In this document: one piece after another, positions 1 through 8,006 of the stretch
Position numbering within the stretch: position 1 is the first letter of the stretch
How the letters are laid out: every line of letters begins with the position of its first letter
Origin: an uncultured Lachnospiraceae bacterium
Lineage (GTDB): Bacteria > Bacillota > Clostridia > Lachnospirales > Lachnospiraceae
Reading direction: 5' to 3'
Assembly (NCBI GenBank): GCA_910578175.1
Contig: CAJTPF010000004.1
Location: 32,394-96,393, forward strand
Length of the DNA stretch: 64,000 nt
Program-made: the position numbers and the translations under genes
The notes under the pieces: generated by a model
The model's input: the letters and a program-made list of their open reading frames with translations, nothing else
Told to the model about the DNA's origin: nothing
Databases searched by the model: none

Positions 1-145
1 TTTTGATCACGTTCTCATTAAACTCTATTATATTTTTATAATTCTCTATATATACCTCATACTGTCCGATCATATGTAATATAGAGGCCCCCATCACAAT
101 ATCTTTCGGAAGATTTAATGTATCCGTTATCCGCTCAAGACTCAT
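1..145 (-). CDS. yqfC: Sporulation protein YqfC (YabP/YqfC family), partial at left edge
   Basis: The first 48 codons are visible; the rest lies beyond the window edge. The protein begins MSLERITDTLNLPKD and continues with IGQYEVYIENYKNIIEF, matching the LPKDIV and IEN(Y/H)KGIIEY pattern I know from clostridial YqfC proteins. ATG at 145 is the start because an in-frame TGA lies three codons upstream; an AGGA sits about 13 bases ahead of it. In Bacillus the gene is in the mother-cell (sigma-E) programme next to yqfD. Its position just downstream of rpsU is the usual clostridial order, which supports the call. Confidence 0.8.
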   Translation of the reverse strand, partial: MSLERITDTLNLPKDIVMGASILHMIGQYEVYIENYKNIIEFNENVIK

Positions 146-220
146 TTCAGATCACAGGCTTCCTAATTTTCTTATCTATTTATATGTTTGGCGAAGTGTT
201 AAAATTACTGTTAAAATAAA

Positions 221-258
221 TATCCCTGTAATCAAACCTCCGTCTGATTACAGGGATA
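221..258 (-). terminator. Rho-independent terminator of rpsU
   Basis: A perfect 14-bp inverted repeat (221-234 with 245-258, stem TATCCCTGTAATCA) with a 10-base loop lies directly after the rpsU stop codon. On the minus strand it is followed by TTTATTTTAAC. It separates rpsU from yqfC. Confidence 0.85.
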
Positions 259-268
259 CAAGTTTCAA

Positions 269-445
269 TTAGTTATATTTACGTTTTCTGGCTGCTTCAG
301 ATTTCTTCTTACGCTTTACACTTGGCTTTTCGTAATGTTCTCTTTTACGGATCTCCTGCTGGATACCGGCCTTTGCACAGTTTCTTTTGAATCTGCGTAA
401 AGCACTATCTAAAGACTCGTTCTCTTTAACGATTACATTTGACAT
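269..445 (-). CDS. rpsU: 30S ribosomal protein S21
   Basis: A 58-residue basic protein beginning MSNVIVKENESLDSALRRFK and ending KKKSEAARKRKYN, the typical bacterial S21 sequence and length. S21 binds the 30S platform near the 3' end of 16S rRNA and helps initiation. A longer reading starting at 493 exists, but its first 16 codons are leader translated through the ribosome binding region; ATG at 445 preceded by AGGTG is the conserved start. The gene has its own extended -10 promoter (525-552), a roughly 70-base leader with a hairpin, and a strong terminator, so it is a single-gene transcript. Confidence 0.95.
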   Translation of the reverse strand: MSNVIVKENESLDSALRRFKRNCAKAGIQQEIRKREHYEKPSVKRKKKSEAARKRKYN

Positions 446-468
446 AGTCTCACACCTAACCTCCCTCC

Positions 469-496
469 AGTTGTGTAATTGTGCATAATACAACTG
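469..496 (-). promoter_or_regulatory. Hairpin in the rpsU 5' leader
   Basis: CAGTTGT at 469-475 and ACAACTG at 490-496 form a 7-bp stem with a 14-base loop, lying between the predicted transcription start (about 518) and the rpsU ribosome binding site. It could be an autoregulatory ribosomal-protein leader, but nothing beyond the inverted repeat supports this. Confidence 0.35.
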
Positions 497-524
497 TTTG
501 GGTATTTTTTATTGCACTAGACAT

Positions 525-552
525 ATTATAGCATAAATTTTCCATTCGTCAA
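525..552 (-). promoter_or_regulatory. Promoter of rpsU (sigma-A type, extended -10)
   Basis: On the minus strand: TTGACG (547-552), 16-base spacer, TATAAT (525-530) preceded by TG, giving an extended -10. It starts within 20 bases of the end of alaS. Confidence 0.8.
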
Positions 553-571
553 CTATAATTTTGAAAAAACA

Positions 572-3205
572 TTATTTTTTCAGGATGGATTTTGCCTCTG
601 CCAGTGCTTCCCGGATACCTGCCGGATTTTTTCCGCCTGCCTGCGCCATATTTGGCCGGCCGCCACCACCGCCGCCTACTTTCGGTGCAATGGTTTTTAC
701 AATATTTCCGGCGTGAACGCCTGCTTTTACGGCATCATCCGTAGCCATTACCATAAGATTTACCTTGTCGTTCCCCTGGGCAGAAGCCAGTACCACTACA
801 CCGCTGTCCAGTTTTTCCTTCAGACTGTCTCCCAGATTGCGCAGGCCGTTCATATCCATTTCTGGCACCTCTGCCGCCAGAATCTGAATTCCGTTAACCT
901 CCTCTACCTGATCCATTACATCTCCAATGGAATTATTGGCAAGCTTACTCTTCAGGCTTTCGTTCTCACTGTGTAACGCCCTGATTTCCTCCTGCAGACT
1001 TTCAATCTTTGCCGTGAGATTTGCGGTATCTGTTTTGGCCGCTCTGGCAGCTGCTTCCAGATTCTGCTCCAGTCCGGAATAATACTTAATAACTCCTGTT
1101 CCGGTCAGGGCTTCCAGACGTCTGACGCCTGCCGCCACGCCGTTTTCGGATATGATCTTAAACATGGATATGGCGCCGGTATTGTTTACATGGGTTCCGC
1201 CGCAGAATTCTTTGGAGAACCCGCTCATATCTACCACACGCACCGTTTCACCATATTTCTCGCCAAACAGAGCCATGGCACCGGTCTTTTTTGCCTCTTC
1301 CAAAGACATGACCTTTGTCTCAACCGGAAGCTGTCCGGCAATCTTTTCATTTACAATAGCTTCAACTTTTCGTATTTCTTCCGGCGTCATGGCCTGAAAA
1401 TGCGTAAAGTCAAATCGCAGCCGGTCGCCGTTTACCAGCGAACCTGCCTGTTCCACATGACTGCCAAGAACCATTTTCAGCGCTTTCTGCAACAGATGGG
1501 TAGCGCTGTGGTTTTTACAGGTTGCCTGACGGTTCTCTTCATCTACGGACAATGTAACCCGGTCGCCTACCTGAAACATTCCTTTTGTCACTCTGCCCAC
1601 ATGGCCGATCTTGCCGCCAAGCAGCTTAATGGTATCTTCTACCTTAAACTCTGCGCTGTCGGCGCGGATGATACCCGTATCGGCTTCCTGACCGCCCATA
1701 GTAGCATAAAACGGCGTCCGGTTTACGATTACCGTTCCCGTATCTCCGTCTGCCAAAGCCTGTACCAGTTCCGTATCCGTGGTAAGCACGGAGATCTCCG
1801 CCTGTTCCTCCAGCCGGTCATACCCCACAAACTCGGAGGTGACTGCAGGGTCAATGGCTTCATATACCGTAACATCCGCTCCCATATAATTGGATTTTGC
1901 CCGTCTGCTTCTCGCCGTTTCTTTCTGTTTCTGCATGGCAGCCGCAAATCCTTTTTCATCTATGGTCATTCCTTTTTCCTCCAGGATCTCCCTGGTCAGG
2001 TCAATCGGAAATCCATAAGTATCATACAGCTTAAACGCATCTTCCCCGGCCAGTACCGAAATGCCGTTCTTTTTCATTTCTTCTTCCAGTTCCGAAAGAA
2101 TGCTCAGCCCCTGGTCAATGGTCTTGTTAAATTTATTTTCTTCCTCCGTCAGAACCTTAAATATCATATCTTTCTTTTCGTCTAATTCCGGATAACCGTC
2201 TTTCGAACCTTCGATCACCGTTTCACTGAGTTTTGCAAGGAATTTTCCTTCAATGCCGAGAATGCGTCCATGTCTGGCTCCGCGGCGGATCAATCTTCGT
2301 AGCACATATCCCCGTCCTTCGTTGGACGGCATGATTCCGTCAGAAATCATAAAGGTTGCGGAACGGATATGATCCGTAATGATCCGGATGGATACATCGG
2401 CGGCTTCATCCGTCTGATAGGTGGTTCCGGCTAATTCACATACTTTATTTCGCAGTGCACAAATGGTATCCACATCAAAGATCGAGTCCACGTCCTGTAC
2501 CACACTGGCGAGACGCTCTAATCCCATACCGGTATCTATATTCTTTTGTTTTAATTCTTCATAATTGCCGTTTCCGTCATTTTCAAACTGGGTAAAAACA
2601 TTATTCCAGATTTCCATATACCGGTCACAGTCACAGCCCACGGTACAGTCCGGCTTTCCACAGCCATATTTTTCCCCTCTGTCATAGTATATCTCTGAAC
2701 ACGGACCGCAGGGACCGGCCCCGTGTTCCCAGAAATTATCTTCTTTTCCGAAACGGAAGATCCGTTCTTCCGGGATTCCCATTTCTTTATTCCATATTTC
2801 AAAGGCTTCCTCATCCTGCTCATAAATGGACGGATAGAGTCTGGCGGCATCCAGTCCCACCACTTCGGTCAGAAACTCCCAGGACCAGTGTATGGCTTCT
2901 GTCTTAAAATAATCGCCAAAAGAAAAATTTCCCAGCATTTCAAAAAATGTACCATGTCTTGCGGTTTTACCGATATTGTCGATATCTCCGGTTCGGATAC
3001 ACTTTTGACAGGTGGTAACCCGTCTCCTTGGCGGAATTTCCTGTCCCGTAAAATATGGCTTTAAAGGAGCCATTCCCGAATTTATTAATAATAAACTGTT
3101 ATCATTATGTGGTACCAGTGAAAAACTGTTCATTTTCAGATGATCTTTACTTTCAAAGAACTCCAGAAACATTTTTCTTAACTGGTTTACACCGTACTTT
3201 TCCAT
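572..3205 (-). CDS. alaS: Alanine--tRNA ligase
   Basis: Full-length 877-residue class II alanyl-tRNA synthetase, a cytoplasmic enzyme that charges tRNA-Ala and edits mischarged serine and glycine. The N-terminal catalytic domain carries the family sequence INSGMAPLKPYF and the FFEMLGNFSFGDYFK motif. The editing domain, roughly residues 550-680, has the zinc-binding HSATHLL and FCGGTHV signatures. A coiled coil follows (around 720-770, NLTAKIESLQEEIRALH) and then the C-Ala domain with a glycine-rich GGGGGGRPNMAQAGG. ATG at 3205 has GGAGG about 8 bases upstream. A small membrane-protein gene lies 25 bases upstream in the same transcript. No T-box leader is visible, unlike many Firmicutes aminoacyl-tRNA synthetase genes. 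Confidence 0.97.
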   Translation of the reverse strand: MEKYGVNQLRKMFLEFFESKDHLKMNSFSLVPHNDNSLLLINSGMAPLKPYFTGQEIPPRRRVTTCQKCIRTGDIDNIGKTARHGTFFEMLGNFSFGDYFKTEAIHWSWEFLTEVVGLDAARLYPSIYEQDEEAFEIWNKEMGIPEERIFRFGKEDNFWEHGAGPCGPCSEIYYDRGEKYGCGKPDCTVGCDCDRYMEIWNNVFTQFENDGNGNYEELKQKNIDTGMGLERLASVVQDVDSIFDVDTICALRNKVCELAGTTYQTDEAADVSIRIITDHIRSATFMISDGIMPSNEGRGYVLRRLIRRGARHGRILGIEGKFLAKLSETVIEGSKDGYPELDEKKDMIFKVLTEEENKFNKTIDQGLSILSELEEEMKKNGISVLAGEDAFKLYDTYGFPIDLTREILEEKGMTIDEKGFAAAMQKQKETARSRRAKSNYMGADVTVYEAIDPAVTSEFVGYDRLEEQAEISVLTTDTELVQALADGDTGTVIVNRTPFYATMGGQEADTGIIRADSAEFKVEDTIKLLGGKIGHVGRVTKGMFQVGDRVTLSVDEENRQATCKNHSATHLLQKALKMVLGSHVEQAGSLVNGDRLRFDFTHFQAMTPEEIRKVEAIVNEKIAGQLPVETKVMSLEEAKKTGAMALFGEKYGETVRVVDMSGFSKEFCGGTHVNNTGAISMFKIISENGVAAGVRRLEALTGTGVIKYYSGLEQNLEAAARAAKTDTANLTAKIESLQEEIRALHSENESLKSKLANNSIGDVMDQVEEVNGIQILAAEVPEMDMNGLRNLGDSLKEKLDSGVVVLASAQGNDKVNLMVMATDDAVKAGVHAGNIVKTIAPKVGGGGGGRPNMAQAGGKNPAGIREALAEAKSILKK

Positions 3206-3230
3206 TTCAAAAAACCTCCACTATTCTGTT

Positions 3231-3377
3231 TCACGCTTTATCCCGGGATTCTTTTGCATCTTTTCTCTTGCGCAGCGTTTTACCAATGAAAACGCCTAAG
3301 ACTGCACATCCTCCAATAACAAGAAAGGAACCTGTATAAAAAATAAGGGCACCCGGTAAATTCATTGCAATTAACAT
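3231..3377 (-). CDS. Small single-pass membrane protein upstream of alaS
   Basis: An open frame of 48 codons: it starts MLIAMNLPGALIFYTG, continues through a hydrophobic span (SFLVIGGCAVLGVFIG) and ends in a highly charged tail (KTLRKRKDAKESRDKA). The ATG at 3377 is preceded by GGAGGAGAATT, a strong ribosome binding site, and the stop lies 25 bases before alaS, so the two are probably one transcript from the promoter at 3434-3462. The expected topology is one transmembrane helix with a basic cytoplasmic tail. I do not recognise a named family. Reality as a gene rests on the binding site, the clean hydrophobic/basic layout and the operon position. Confidence 0.65.
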   Translation of the reverse strand: MLIAMNLPGALIFYTGSFLVIGGCAVLGVFIGKTLRKRKDAKESRDKA

Positions 3378-3433
3378 AATTCTCCTCCAATCTGTCGGAA
3401 TAACCGGCTAAAAGTCAAATTTCAGTTCATACT

Positions 3434-3462
3434 ATACTACCATAAAATCCTGTTTCCTTCAA
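3434..3462 (-). promoter_or_regulatory. Promoter of the small membrane protein-alaS transcript
   Basis: Minus strand: TTGAAG (3457-3462), 17-base spacer, TAGTAT (3434-3439), about 60 bases upstream of the small ORF. Confidence 0.6.
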
Positions 3463-3470
3463 TCACTTAA

Positions 3471-5153
3471 TTACGGAAGGTTACGAATAGCCTGATCCAT
3501 CCACTGTTTACGGTTCCTGATAAAACTTTTTAAATACTCCACCTGTTCATCATAACTGCGTAGCGCCGTAGCTGCATCGGAACCATATCCGGCCCGAATA
3601 TTCCAGATATCCCATACCTTAAAATTATCCATCTGGGATTTATAAATTTTTTGCTTCACAGACTCTATCTCTGACATCGCAACAGAAACCAGTTCTTCTT
3701 TTTTCTCTTCCCACCGCTGTTTCAGCCTGGCATTAAACCTGCTGTCTGCCAGCAGATAATTCATCCATGTAACCTTAATATAGGAACTGCTGTCCGAAGA
3801 ACCGACGCTTGCCCATCCGTCATAATTCGGATCATCATAAATATAATTCCCAAACGCCACGTCAAAATCCCATGGCGGTCCCATCTGTAGCTTACCGCCT
3901 GCCGGTTTTGCCAGATAGCAGCTTCTGTTAAAACAGCTGTCCAGATTGTAGGTCAGTTCGTGCAATATAAACCAGTCGATCAAAGACGGAATATCAATAT
4001 ATTCTTCGTAACCTGACAAATTTTTAACGGCCTGTTCTGCTTTTTTTACATAATCTTCGATATACTGTTCCTGTTCCCGGTTGATCACTTCATATTCCGG
4101 CGTTTTTACAACAACAGCCTTCAGACAGTCCGTATTAAATACGTAACCGTCATCTTCATCATCAAATCCTCCTACTTCCAGCAGATATCCGGTATCGGCA
4201 GAAAACTCGCTGCCCATTTCCATCTCAACGCGGCCTTTTCTTACCTCTATTTTTTCTCCGATTCCATATACGCCGATATAAGTTCCGTTGAGGTAGACAT
4301 CCACCGGTTCCGTATGCGGTACAAAGATCAGATGATTTAATGTTTCTGCCATTGTAAATGCAATATGATTCCGCATCAGGGTCTTATCGGAATAATCAGC
4401 CAGTAATATGTACCGTTTTGCTTCTTTCATTCCCATTACGGAAGTTTTTTCTTCAAATTTTATCTGATATGGTTTTTTATCCAGTTTCCAGGTAGAATGC
4501 CCGCGTCCCCGTATCTTAATCGAAGCATTTTTAATATCGGGGTATCCCGTATTTCTTCCGTCCAGTGAAAACGTTGCCATGACCGTTTGTGAATTCGATG
4601 TAACCGGAACCTTGTGTTCCGTATTAATATGAATCACTGGAATTTTATACTCATAAACCGCCTGTGGCGGCTCCGTTTCCGTATTGATCTGGGGTTTTGT
4701 AACCGGTTCCCGGGTTTCTCCGGCGGAAGTTCCGGTTGTGGGATTCTGCTGGTTCCCGGTACTTTGTTCTTCCGTTTCCTGCGGTTTTGATGACGGATTT
4801 GAAGGATTGTTCTCTGTAGATTCCATCGGTTCCGTACTTTCCTGCAGATCTGCATTCGAAGAGGATTCTTCCGCATTTTCCGTTGAATCTCCGCTGCCGT
4901 TTTCTCCATTGGCTGTCTCGAAGGTTGTTTCATTCTCCGGGGTTGTTTTCTGCTCAGAGGTTTCCTCTGTTTCTTTTTCCTGTTTTGTTGTTATTCCTTC
5001 TCCAGCAGTATGAATATTGGTACTGCTTTTGCCATCCTTGTCACCGCCGAATAACACCAGAAAAAGAATCATGGCTGCCAGTATGAGAACAGCAGCAACT
5101 CCGCCGATAACAATCTTTTTGTTTGTCCGAATTTTCTCCATCCATTGATTCAT
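3471..5153 (-). CDS. CotH-type kinase family protein, membrane-anchored
   Basis: CotH proteins are atypical protein kinases, first known from phosphorylation of Bacillus spore-coat proteins. From ATG at 5153 the protein is 560 residues: a short cytoplasmic end, one transmembrane helix (IVIGGVAAVLILAAMILFL, about 15-35), a roughly 110-residue Ser/Thr/Glu-rich linker, then the CotH domain. Recognisable family segments are STWKLDKKPYQIKFEEK, KRYILLADYSDKTLMRNHIA, LNGTYIGVYGIGEKIE and the metal-binding GPPWDFDVAFGN. An upstream ATG at 5180 would add nine residues; neither start has a strong ribosome binding site. The anchor and linker imply an extracytoplasmic domain, so a role on envelope or coat substrates is an inference. 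queH lies upstream on the same strand. Confidence 0.85.
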   Translation of the reverse strand: MNQWMEKIRTNKKIVIGGVAAVLILAAMILFLVLFGGDKDGKSSTNIHTAGEGITTKQEKETEETSEQKTTPENETTFETANGENGSGDSTENAEESSSNADLQESTEPMESTENNPSNPSSKPQETEEQSTGNQQNPTTGTSAGETREPVTKPQINTETEPPQAVYEYKIPVIHINTEHKVPVTSNSQTVMATFSLDGRNTGYPDIKNASIKIRGRGHSTWKLDKKPYQIKFEEKTSVMGMKEAKRYILLADYSDKTLMRNHIAFTMAETLNHLIFVPHTEPVDVYLNGTYIGVYGIGEKIEVRKGRVEMEMGSEFSADTGYLLEVGGFDDEDDGYVFNTDCLKAVVVKTPEYEVINREQEQYIEDYVKKAEQAVKNLSGYEEYIDIPSLIDWFILHELTYNLDSCFNRSCYLAKPAGGKLQMGPPWDFDVAFGNYIYDDPNYDGWASVGSSDSSSYIKVTWMNYLLADSRFNARLKQRWEEKKEELVSVAMSEIESVKQKIYKSQMDNFKVWDIWNIRAGYGSDAATALRSYDEQVEYLKSFIRNRKQWMDQAIRNLP

Positions 5154-5186
5154 TTGTAATACCCGTGCATATCTGCCCATTCAAAC

Positions 5187-5243
5187 AGGTTGAAAGAATG
5201 GCATTTTGCAGTTTTCCTTTCTTTCAATAATCTCTTTCAACCT
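5187..5243 (-). promoter_or_regulatory. Long inverted repeat between queH and the CotH-like gene
   Basis: AGGTTGAAAGA (5187-5197) and TCTTTCAACCT (5233-5243) form an 11-bp perfect stem around a 35-base loop. It sits between the queH stop and the CotH-like start, so it could be a terminator or a leader structure. There is no clear U-run on the minus strand. Confidence 0.45.
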
Positions 5244-5259
5244 TCTTCCCCACTCAGTT

Positions 5260-5904
5260 TTATCCTTTTATTGCAGAATACCGCTCATTTCTGGAATAAA
5301 TGCAGCCGCAGTAATCCTGCCGGTAAAGCTGATATCTTTCGGATAATTCCACTGATCGTTTATACCCATTCCGCTTTTTAAAATCAGAATACAGATATGC
5401 AATACCTGTTTCTTCCGAAATCCTTCTGCCTGTTTCATTCAGCTTTTCTGCATTTTTTAGCGGACTGATGGACAATGTCGTAGTAAAGTAATCATACCTG
5501 CCTTCTGCAGCATATTTCGCTGCTTCCCTTAGTCTTAACTCATAACACAAAAAACAGCGTTTTCCGCCTTCTCTGTCCTGTTCATGCCCTTTTACTGCTT
5601 CATAAAATCTTTCCGGTTTATAATCGGTGGAAAGAAAAGAAATTTTGTTAGCGATGCCTGAATCATTCATCCCCTGAATCAGACGTTTCTGCTCTTCAAT
5701 CCTGTATTGATACTCTTCTTTCGGGAAGATATTAGGATTATAATACAAAACCGTTATCTGAAAATATTCTGAAAGATATTCCAATACATAGCTGCTGCAC
5801 GGCGCACAGCAACTGTGTAATAAAAGCCTGGGTGCTACCCCGCCGGCAACGGTCAGCTGCTCCAGCGTACGATCCAGCTGTTTCTGATAATTAATCTTAT
5901 TCAT
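5260..5904 (-). CDS. queH: Epoxyqueuosine reductase QueH
   Basis: QueH (formerly DUF208) carries out the last step of queuosine synthesis, reducing epoxyqueuosine to queuosine in tRNA wobble positions; it replaces the cobalamin-dependent QueG. The 214-residue protein has the expected cysteines: HSCCAPCSS near residue 31, KRCFLCYELR in the middle and YCGCIYSRNERY near the C-terminus, which together bind an iron-sulfur cluster and a second metal. The motif PNIFPKEEYQYR is also typical. ATG at 5904 has GGGAGG about 8 bases upstream. No other queuosine gene is in the window. Confidence 0.93.
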   Translation of the reverse strand: MNKINYQKQLDRTLEQLTVAGGVAPRLLLHSCCAPCSSYVLEYLSEYFQITVLYYNPNIFPKEEYQYRIEEQKRLIQGMNDSGIANKISFLSTDYKPERFYEAVKGHEQDREGGKRCFLCYELRLREAAKYAAEGRYDYFTTTLSISPLKNAEKLNETGRRISEETGIAYLYSDFKKRNGYKRSVELSERYQLYRQDYCGCIYSRNERYSAIKG

Positions 5905-5931
5905 AGAAATCTGCCTCCCATCAAAATTAAA

Positions 5932-5962
5932 AACTTCTTAGCACCGTCAATGCCAAGAAGTT
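5932..5962 (-). terminator. Rho-independent terminator of the Nudix gene
   Basis: AACTTCTT (5932-5939) pairs with AAGAAGTT (5955-5962), extended by GCA/TGC inside. On the minus strand the stem is followed by TTTAATTTT. It lies between the Nudix stop codon and queH. Confidence 0.75.
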
Positions 5963-5980
5963 CTTAATTTCGTGCCGATG

Positions 5981-6433
5981 TCAAAAATATTTCCTGCTAC
6001 CCCAAAGGTTACTTTTTTTCAAATCCAGATATTCATTATAAGCTTTCTCCAGAATCTGCTTCTCATTGGCAAATTTCAACAAATGATAAGCCTCATAATA
6101 TTTATAATATCCGGAATCAATAAAATATTCTTCCCGTTGTGGTTTACTATAATAGCTATCTGCCATCATCAAATACCAATGCACATTCTTATCGACAATG
6201 TCCTGCGGAGTCGTAAAAGAGTATTGACTCTTTCCAACATATTTTATAATGGATGCATTAACACCTGTCTCCTCGCGTACCTCCCGAAGCGCCGTTTCTT
6301 TGTATTCTTCGCCATCTTCCACTGTACCCTTTGGCAATACCCAGCCTTCATACTTATTTTTATAATTCTTGTACAATACCAGAATCTTGCCTCGAAATAT
6401 AACCACACCGCCACAGCTCGTTGCTTCAGTCAT
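5981..6433 (-). CDS. Nudix hydrolase
   Basis: A 150-residue protein with a complete Nudix box, GTVEDGEEYKETALREVREE followed by TGV, preceded by WVLPKG (residues about 30-55). The family hydrolyses nucleoside diphosphates linked to another group; the Glu cluster of the REVREE segment binds the catalytic magnesium. The short N-terminal strand (TSCGGVVIFRGKILVLYKN) matches the small ADP-ribose/Ap4A-type group, but the substrate cannot be read from sequence. ATG at 6433 has GGAGG 7 bases upstream. The gene has its own promoter and terminator and so is monocistronic. Confidence 0.88.
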   Translation of the reverse strand: MTEATSCGGVVIFRGKILVLYKNYKNKYEGWVLPKGTVEDGEEYKETALREVREETGVNASIIKYVGKSQYSFTTPQDIVDKNVHWYLMMADSYYSKPQREEYFIDSGYYKYYEAYHLLKFANEKQILEKAYNEYLDLKKSNLWGSRKYF

Positions 6434-6479
6434 TGCAATGCCTCCTGTTTCTGTAGGTGTGTCTCAATAGACTGATTCT

Positions 6480-6508
6480 AGTATACATCAATCACCAGAT
6501 ATCCGCAA
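6480..6508 (-). promoter_or_regulatory. Promoter of the Nudix gene
   Basis: Minus strand: TTGCGG (6503-6508), 17-base spacer, TATACT (6480-6485), about 47 bases upstream of the start codon. Confidence 0.6.
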
Positions 6509-6527
6509 GGAAAAATCTTCAAAAACA

Positions 6528-8006
6528 TTAAAATACCCTGAAATACTCATCTAAAACCTTTTTTGCCGCCGGCACCGCAAATGTGGAACCCTCCGGCATA
6601 TCCTCCATTACCACACAGATGGCAACTGCTTTCCCGTCTTTCTCGGCAAACCCCATGAACAGAGAATTGGTCTGGCTCCCGTCATTAATCTGTGCCGTTC
6701 CGGTTTTTCCGTATGCGTTATATGCATCTGTATTTAACTTTGTTCCGGTACCATTTGTCACTACCCCGCGCATGAAATCTTTTAACATTGCGGAATCTTC
6801 AGCGGAAAGCAGGCGCTTATATTCCTCCGGCTTGTATTCCTCCAGTTTTTTTCCCTCCGAACTCTGTATTTCCGTTATGACATAAGGTTTCATAAGGATA
6901 CCGTTATTCTGAATGGCGGCAGCGATCATCGCTAAATGAACAGGCGTGATCAGTGTTTCTCCCTGTCCGATGACCGTCTGCATGGTTTCAAAACCGGAAG
7001 AGGATTCATTCAACACAAAACTGCTTTCATTATAGGGATAACTCAACGGCAGTTCCGAATTGAACAGAAGACTGTTACACAGATTTTTAAATTTTCCTTT
7101 ATCCAGTGTCAGTCCCAGATTCACAAAAGATGAATTACAGGAATTTGCAAAGGATTCCATCAGGTTTTCCCCGCCATGCCAGCTACGGCCGGCACAGTGA
7201 ACGGTATTCCCGTCTATGGTTATCCGGCTGGTACAATCATAAGAATATGCATTATAATCAGGATTTTCATGAATATATTCCAGTAATGTAAACAGCTTAA
7301 ATGTGGAACCGGGCGTGTATAATCCGGACGTCGTCCGGTTGACCAGGTTAGAATTTCCTTCCCCGGATACCAGTTCCTCCCAGATCGAATCGATTTCGTT
7401 CGGATTAAAATCCGGTTTGGATACCATGGTAAGAATCTTTCCTGTGGATGGTTCCAGTACTATGACCGCCCCCTGATGTTCTCCCAATGCTTCATATGCT
7501 GCCCTGGTCATATCTATATTCAGCGAAGTAAGAACATTATTCCCTGGATTTTTTACACCTTTAAAATCATTCAGGGCTGTCTGGATGATGGATGCATTGG
7601 AAGTCAGCAGCTTATAATTTGCCAGCAGTTCAATCCCTGTGGTACCATGGGTGGAAAAACCTACGGAATGGGCAAAGAGATTGTCAAAAGGATATTTCCG
7701 GTAATCATTTCCTTCTTCATCGGTTAAGGTTGCCGCAAGTATCTGCCCGTCGTCACTTAAAATGTTTCCCCGGGTGATTTCCTGCTCCAGGATTGCCTGC
7801 CGTTTGTTATAAGTATTATTAATGATATCATCGCTGTCTTTGATATGAAACTTAATATAATATCCGATCATGCCGACAAAAATCAGGAGAAATAAATATG
7901 TAATTCTCATGATCTCCCTGTTGGGATTTTTCTTTTTCTTTAACTTTGTTCCTGAATTTTGCCGGGACTCCGTTTCAGCCGGCACTTTTTTATTCGTTTT
8001 TCCCAT
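6528..8006 (-). CDS. Class B penicillin-binding protein (PBP2/PbpA-type transpeptidase)
   Basis: A 492-residue peptidoglycan transpeptidase. A basic cytoplasmic tail is followed by one signal-anchor helix (about residues 34-52), a short dimerisation domain and the penicillin-binding domain. The three active-site motifs are visible: STFK with the nucleophilic Ser near 234, SCN near 289-291, and KTG at about 433-435 (YGKTGTAQ). It is shorter than classical FtsI/PBP2 and resembles the compact PbpA group. It overlaps the upstream FtsW/RodA gene by 17 bases; such pairs form a polymerase-transpeptidase complex. ATG at 8006 follows GGAGGCGGAAC. Whether it serves elongation, division or sporulation cannot be told from sequence. 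Confidence 0.93.
   Translation of the reverse strand: MGKTNKKVPAETESRQNSGTKLKKKKNPNREIMRITYLFLLIFVGMIGYYIKFHIKDSDDIINNTYNKRQAILEQEITRGNILSDDGQILAATLTDEEGNDYRKYPFDNLFAHSVGFSTHGTTGIELLANYKLLTSNASIIQTALNDFKGVKNPGNNVLTSLNIDMTRAAYEALGEHQGAVIVLEPSTGKILTMVSKPDFNPNEIDSIWEELVSGEGNSNLVNRTTSGLYTPGSTFKLFTLLEYIHENPDYNAYSYDCTSRITIDGNTVHCAGRSWHGGENLMESFANSCNSSFVNLGLTLDKGKFKNLCNSLLFNSELPLSYPYNESSFVLNESSSGFETMQTVIGQGETLITPVHLAMIAAAIQNNGILMKPYVITEIQSSEGKKLEEYKPEEYKRLLSAEDSAMLKDFMRGVVTNGTGTKLNTDAYNAYGKTGTAQINDGSQTNSLFMGFAEKDGKAVAICVVMEDMPEGSTFAVPAAKKVLDEYFRVF

Noticed and set aside
1190..2185. 331-codon open frame antisense to alaS
   Set aside because: Shadow of the strongly supported alaS gene; no ribosome binding site, no recognisable motifs.
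3206..3470. T-box leader for alaS
   Set aside because: The spacer upstream of alaS is occupied by a small ORF with its own ribosome binding site and a promoter; no T-box sequence or stems seen.
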